NCBI GenBank assembly: GCA_002380675.1 | Contig: DFWB01000154.1 | Coordinates: 2,439 to 10,311 of the forward strand | Origin: Akkermansiaceae bacterium UBA4145 | GTDB taxonomy: Bacteria > Verrucomicrobiota > Verrucomicrobiia > Verrucomicrobiales > Akkermansiaceae | DNA length: 7,873 bases | Direction: 5' to 3' | Shown: piece by piece, positions 5,904 through 7,873 of the stretch | Numbering within the stretch: position 1 is the stretch's first letter | Layout of the letters: every line of letters begins with the position of its first letter | Made by a program: the position numbers and the translations under genes | The notes under the pieces: model-generated | Database searches by the model: none | What the model was told of the DNA's origin: nothing | Seen by the model: only the letters and a program-made list of their open reading frames with translations

Positions 5904-7873
5904 ATGCCGGACCCTGAATCGGAGGCTGAAAAGTCTGGAATTACTGTTTCCAAAGAGGAGGCATATGACGCCTCCAAGATTGATAAACTGGAGGGTTTAG
6001 ATGCGGTCCGGAAACGTCCCGGTATGTATATCGGGGATCCTGATGAGAGAGGATTACACCACCTTGTTTTTGAGGTGATGGACAACTCAATCGATGAGCA
6101 TCTGGCAGGCTTCTGTGACCAGATCAGGGTCATCATTCATGCCGATGGCTCGGTATCCATTTCTGATGATGGGCGAGGTATTCCGGTGGATATTCATCCC
6201 AAATTCAAAATACCAGCGGTAGAGCTGGTTCTGACGGATCTCCACGCGGGTGGTAAGTTCGGGCAGGGTGCTTATAAGTATTCAGGAGGTCTCCACGGAG
6301 TGGGGGCCAAGTGCGTTAATGCTCTTTCGGATTGGTTTAAGGCCGCAGTGACGCGGGATGGAAAAGTATATTCGATTACCTTTGAGAGAGGAAAGACTTC
6401 TGAGCCGCTCAAAGTCGTGGGTGAGGCTAGTGCCGGGGAAACAGGCACAACGATCACATTCTTTCCCGACGCGACGATTTTCGTTGATACGATTACATTC
6501 AATTTTAGCCGGCTTGGGAACCGCCTCCGTGAGCTGGCCTTCTTGAATCCTGGGCTCACAATTGACCTTGTCGACGAGCGTCCTGAAAGCGCAGAGGCTA
6601 CCACCTTTTTCTACTCTCGCGGGATAGAAGAATTCGTTATTCAGCTGGGTGAAAACAAAGCGCTTGTGCACGCAGACCCGATCGTGCTCAAGGGAAAGAG
6701 AGAAATCGAAGTAGATTATGATGGGAAGGTAACTAAAGACGACGTCTTTGCAGACGTGGTTCTGCAATATAACGATAGTTACAATGACCAGATTCTCTGT
6801 TTCGCGAACTCCATTCCAAACGGTGATGGAGGAACTCATCTCACAGGTTTTCGAACTGCTCTCACGAGAGCGGTGAACGTGTATGCTAAGGGGAACAAGC
6901 TGCTCAAGGAGAAGGACCCCTCGCTCAGTGGAGATGATGTGAGAGAAGGTTTGATCGCCGTTATATCGGTAAAGTTACCCGAACCTCGGTTTAGTTCCCA
7001 GACGAAGGATAAGCTGGTGAACACTGAAATTGAAGGGGTAGTGAGCTCAATCGTTTATGAGGGTATTCAAGCCTACTTTGACGAAAATCCCTCAATCGCT
7101 AAGACCGTTATCGAGAAATCAGTCAATGCGGCGAGGGCGAGAGAGGCTGCGAGAAAAGCGAGGGAGACGGTTCGTAAATCTGCTCTCTCGGGTGGGGGGT
7201 TGCCTGGTAAGCTTGCTGACTGTTCCGAAAGGGACCCAGCCAAGAGCGAGCTCTACATTGTGGAGGGTGATTCTGCAGGTGGGTCTGCGAAGCAGGGCCG
7301 AGATCGAAGAACTCAGGCGATCCTTCCGCTGAGGGGAAAGCTGATCAATGTGGAAAAAGCTCGGCTCCACAAGGCCCTTCAGAACAAGGAAATCCAAAGC
7401 ATGATTACCGCGATCGGAGCGGGAATAGGGGACGGAGAACAGGAAGGGGCGTTCAATCTGGAGAAAGTGCGCTACCACAAGGTAATCATAATGACTGATG
7501 CTGACGTGGATGGTTCCCACATACGGACTCTTTTGCTTACATTCTTCTGCAGGCAGATGCCTGAGCTGGTAAGGAGCGGATATCTCTATATTGCACAGCC
7601 GCCGCTTTACCTTGTGACTCGGAAAAAGCGACAGGAATACGTTCAGGATGATGCTGAGCTCAACAAGATCCTTATCGAACTGGGAGCTGACGACGTTCAA
7701 ATGAGGCCGGTAGGTGGCGGAGAATTTGTTGAAGTAGAAGCATTGAGAGAAATTCTCGACGCCCTCTCTGTCTTATCGCGTTATTCGAGCAGCATTGAGG
7801 GGAATGGAGGAGATTTTTCCGATTACCTCTCTGCTCGTGTGAACGGGCATCTGCCTGAGTTCATGGTGCGGGT
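5904..7873 (+). CDS. gyrB: DNA gyrase subunit B, 3'-partial
   Basis: GyrB is the ATPase subunit of DNA gyrase (GyrA2GyrB2), which introduces negative supercoils. The GHKL ATPase domain shows EVMDNSIDEHLAG (catalytic E57, Mg-binding N61), DDGRGIP (D88-P94), YSGGLHGVG, R151 (equivalent to the novobiocin-contact Arg136 of E. coli) and the transducer QTK (366-368). The Toprim domain has EGDSAGG (E454), the PLRGKLINVEKAR stretch and DADVDG (D532, D534, D536). After IAQPPLYLV the protein does not pass directly to the QRYKGLGEM tail but enters an insert, as in long proteobacterial-type GyrB. The window ends inside it, after 656 full codons. GyrB rather than ParE fits the sequence of the region after Toprim and the close match around EGDSAGG. 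ATG 5904 is the only start after the in-frame TAG at 5874. It gives about 15 extra N-terminal residues compared with E. coli and has no clear SD. Confidence 0.96.
   Translation, partial: MPDPESEAEKSGITVSKEEAYDASKIDKLEGLDAVRKRPGMYIGDPDERGLHHLVFEVMDNSIDEHLAGFCDQIRVIIHADGSVSISDDGRGIPVDIHPKFKIPAVELVLTDLHAGGKFGQGAYKYSGGLHGVGAKCVNALSDWFKAAVTRDGKVYSITFERGKTSEPLKVVGEASAGETGTTITFFPDATIFVDTITFNFSRLGNRLRELAFLNPGLTIDLVDERPESAEATTFFYSRGIEEFVIQLGENKALVHADPIVLKGKREIEVDYDGKVTKDDVFADVVLQYNDSYNDQILCFANSIPNGDGGTHLTGFRTALTRAVNVYAKGNKLLKEKDPSLSGDDVREGLIAVISVKLPEPRFSSQTKDKLVNTEIEGVVSSIVYEGIQAYFDENPSIAKTVIEKSVNAARAREAARKARETVRKSALSGGGLPGKLADCSERDPAKSELYIVEGDSAGGSAKQGRDRRTQAILPLRGKLINVEKARLHKALQNKEIQSMITAIGAGIGDGEQEGAFNLEKVRYHKVIIMTDADVDGSHIRTLLLTFFCRQMPELVRSGYLYIAQPPLYLVTRKKRQEYVQDDAELNKILIELGADDVQMRPVGGGEFVEVEALREILDALSVLSRYSSSIEGNGGDFSDYLSARVNGHLPEFMVR

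Noticed and set aside
5955..6000. AGGAGG followed by ATG near the start of gyrB (ATG 5965)
   Set aside because: The ATG is out of frame with gyrB and gives only 11 codons. The purine run simply encodes the Glu-Glu of GyrB.
5822..6136. 104-codon minus-strand ORF crossing the gyrB promoter and start
   Set aside because: Most of it is antisense to the conserved GyrB ATPase region, and its end falls in the predicted promoter. It shows no family motif.
6282..6839. 185-codon ORF on the minus strand within gyrB
   Set aside because: The plus frame is unmistakable, conserved GyrB. The antisense frame is a shadow of it.
7119..7700. 193-codon ORF on the minus strand within gyrB
   Set aside because: It is antisense to the Toprim-encoding region of gyrB, with no recognisable protein features.

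Overview
The window reads as chromosomal DNA from a bacterium of the Verrucomicrobiota, most likely an Opitutae/Puniceicoccales-type lineage. This assignment is inferred from protein character. Rho has a Lys/Ala-rich N-terminal extension, and a large exported protein ends in the DxDxDGxSNLLEYAL module plus beta-rich tail that is common in exported verrucomicrobial proteins. RNase D carries a DLE-type first motif, and GyrB is of the long, insert-bearing type. No 16S rRNA or other decisive marker is present.

All four recognisable protein genes lie on the + strand. (1) Positions 2-1447: rho, transcription termination factor; its reading frame is open to the left edge, so the true N-terminus lies outside the window. 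(2) Positions 1448-1571: a short gap with two very small SD-preceded reading frames of uncertain status. (3) Positions 1572-4508: a 978-residue exported protein with a signal peptide, a C-type-lectin-like domain set inside a triplicated beta-type module, and a C-terminal calcium-loop module. (4) Positions 4509-4654: an intrinsic terminator nested in an outer inverted repeat, then a possible 19-codon leader that overlaps the next gene by ATGA. (5) Positions 4655-5707: rnd, RNase D with an intact DEDDy active site and an HRDC domain. (6) Positions 5708-5903: a good sigma70-type promoter (TTGACG-17-TAATAC) with an 8-bp dyad across it. (7) From 5904 to the right edge: gyrB, DNA gyrase subunit B, cut off after 656 full codons.

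Functionally, rho, rnd and gyrB are housekeeping genes (transcription termination, RNA 3'-end processing, DNA supercoiling). The exported protein between rho and rnd is the lineage-specific element, and no neighbour explains it. It is closed by its own strong terminator, and gyrB has its own promoter, so at least two separate transcription units are likely.

There is no sign of a mobile element, CRISPR array, tRNA, rRNA or defence system. The most unusual items are the lectin/repeat architecture of the exported protein, the dyad over the gyrB promoter, the ATGA-coupled mini-ORF before rnd, and the SD-bearing mini-ORFs between rho and the exported protein gene. I see no evidence for a complete new multi-gene system here.
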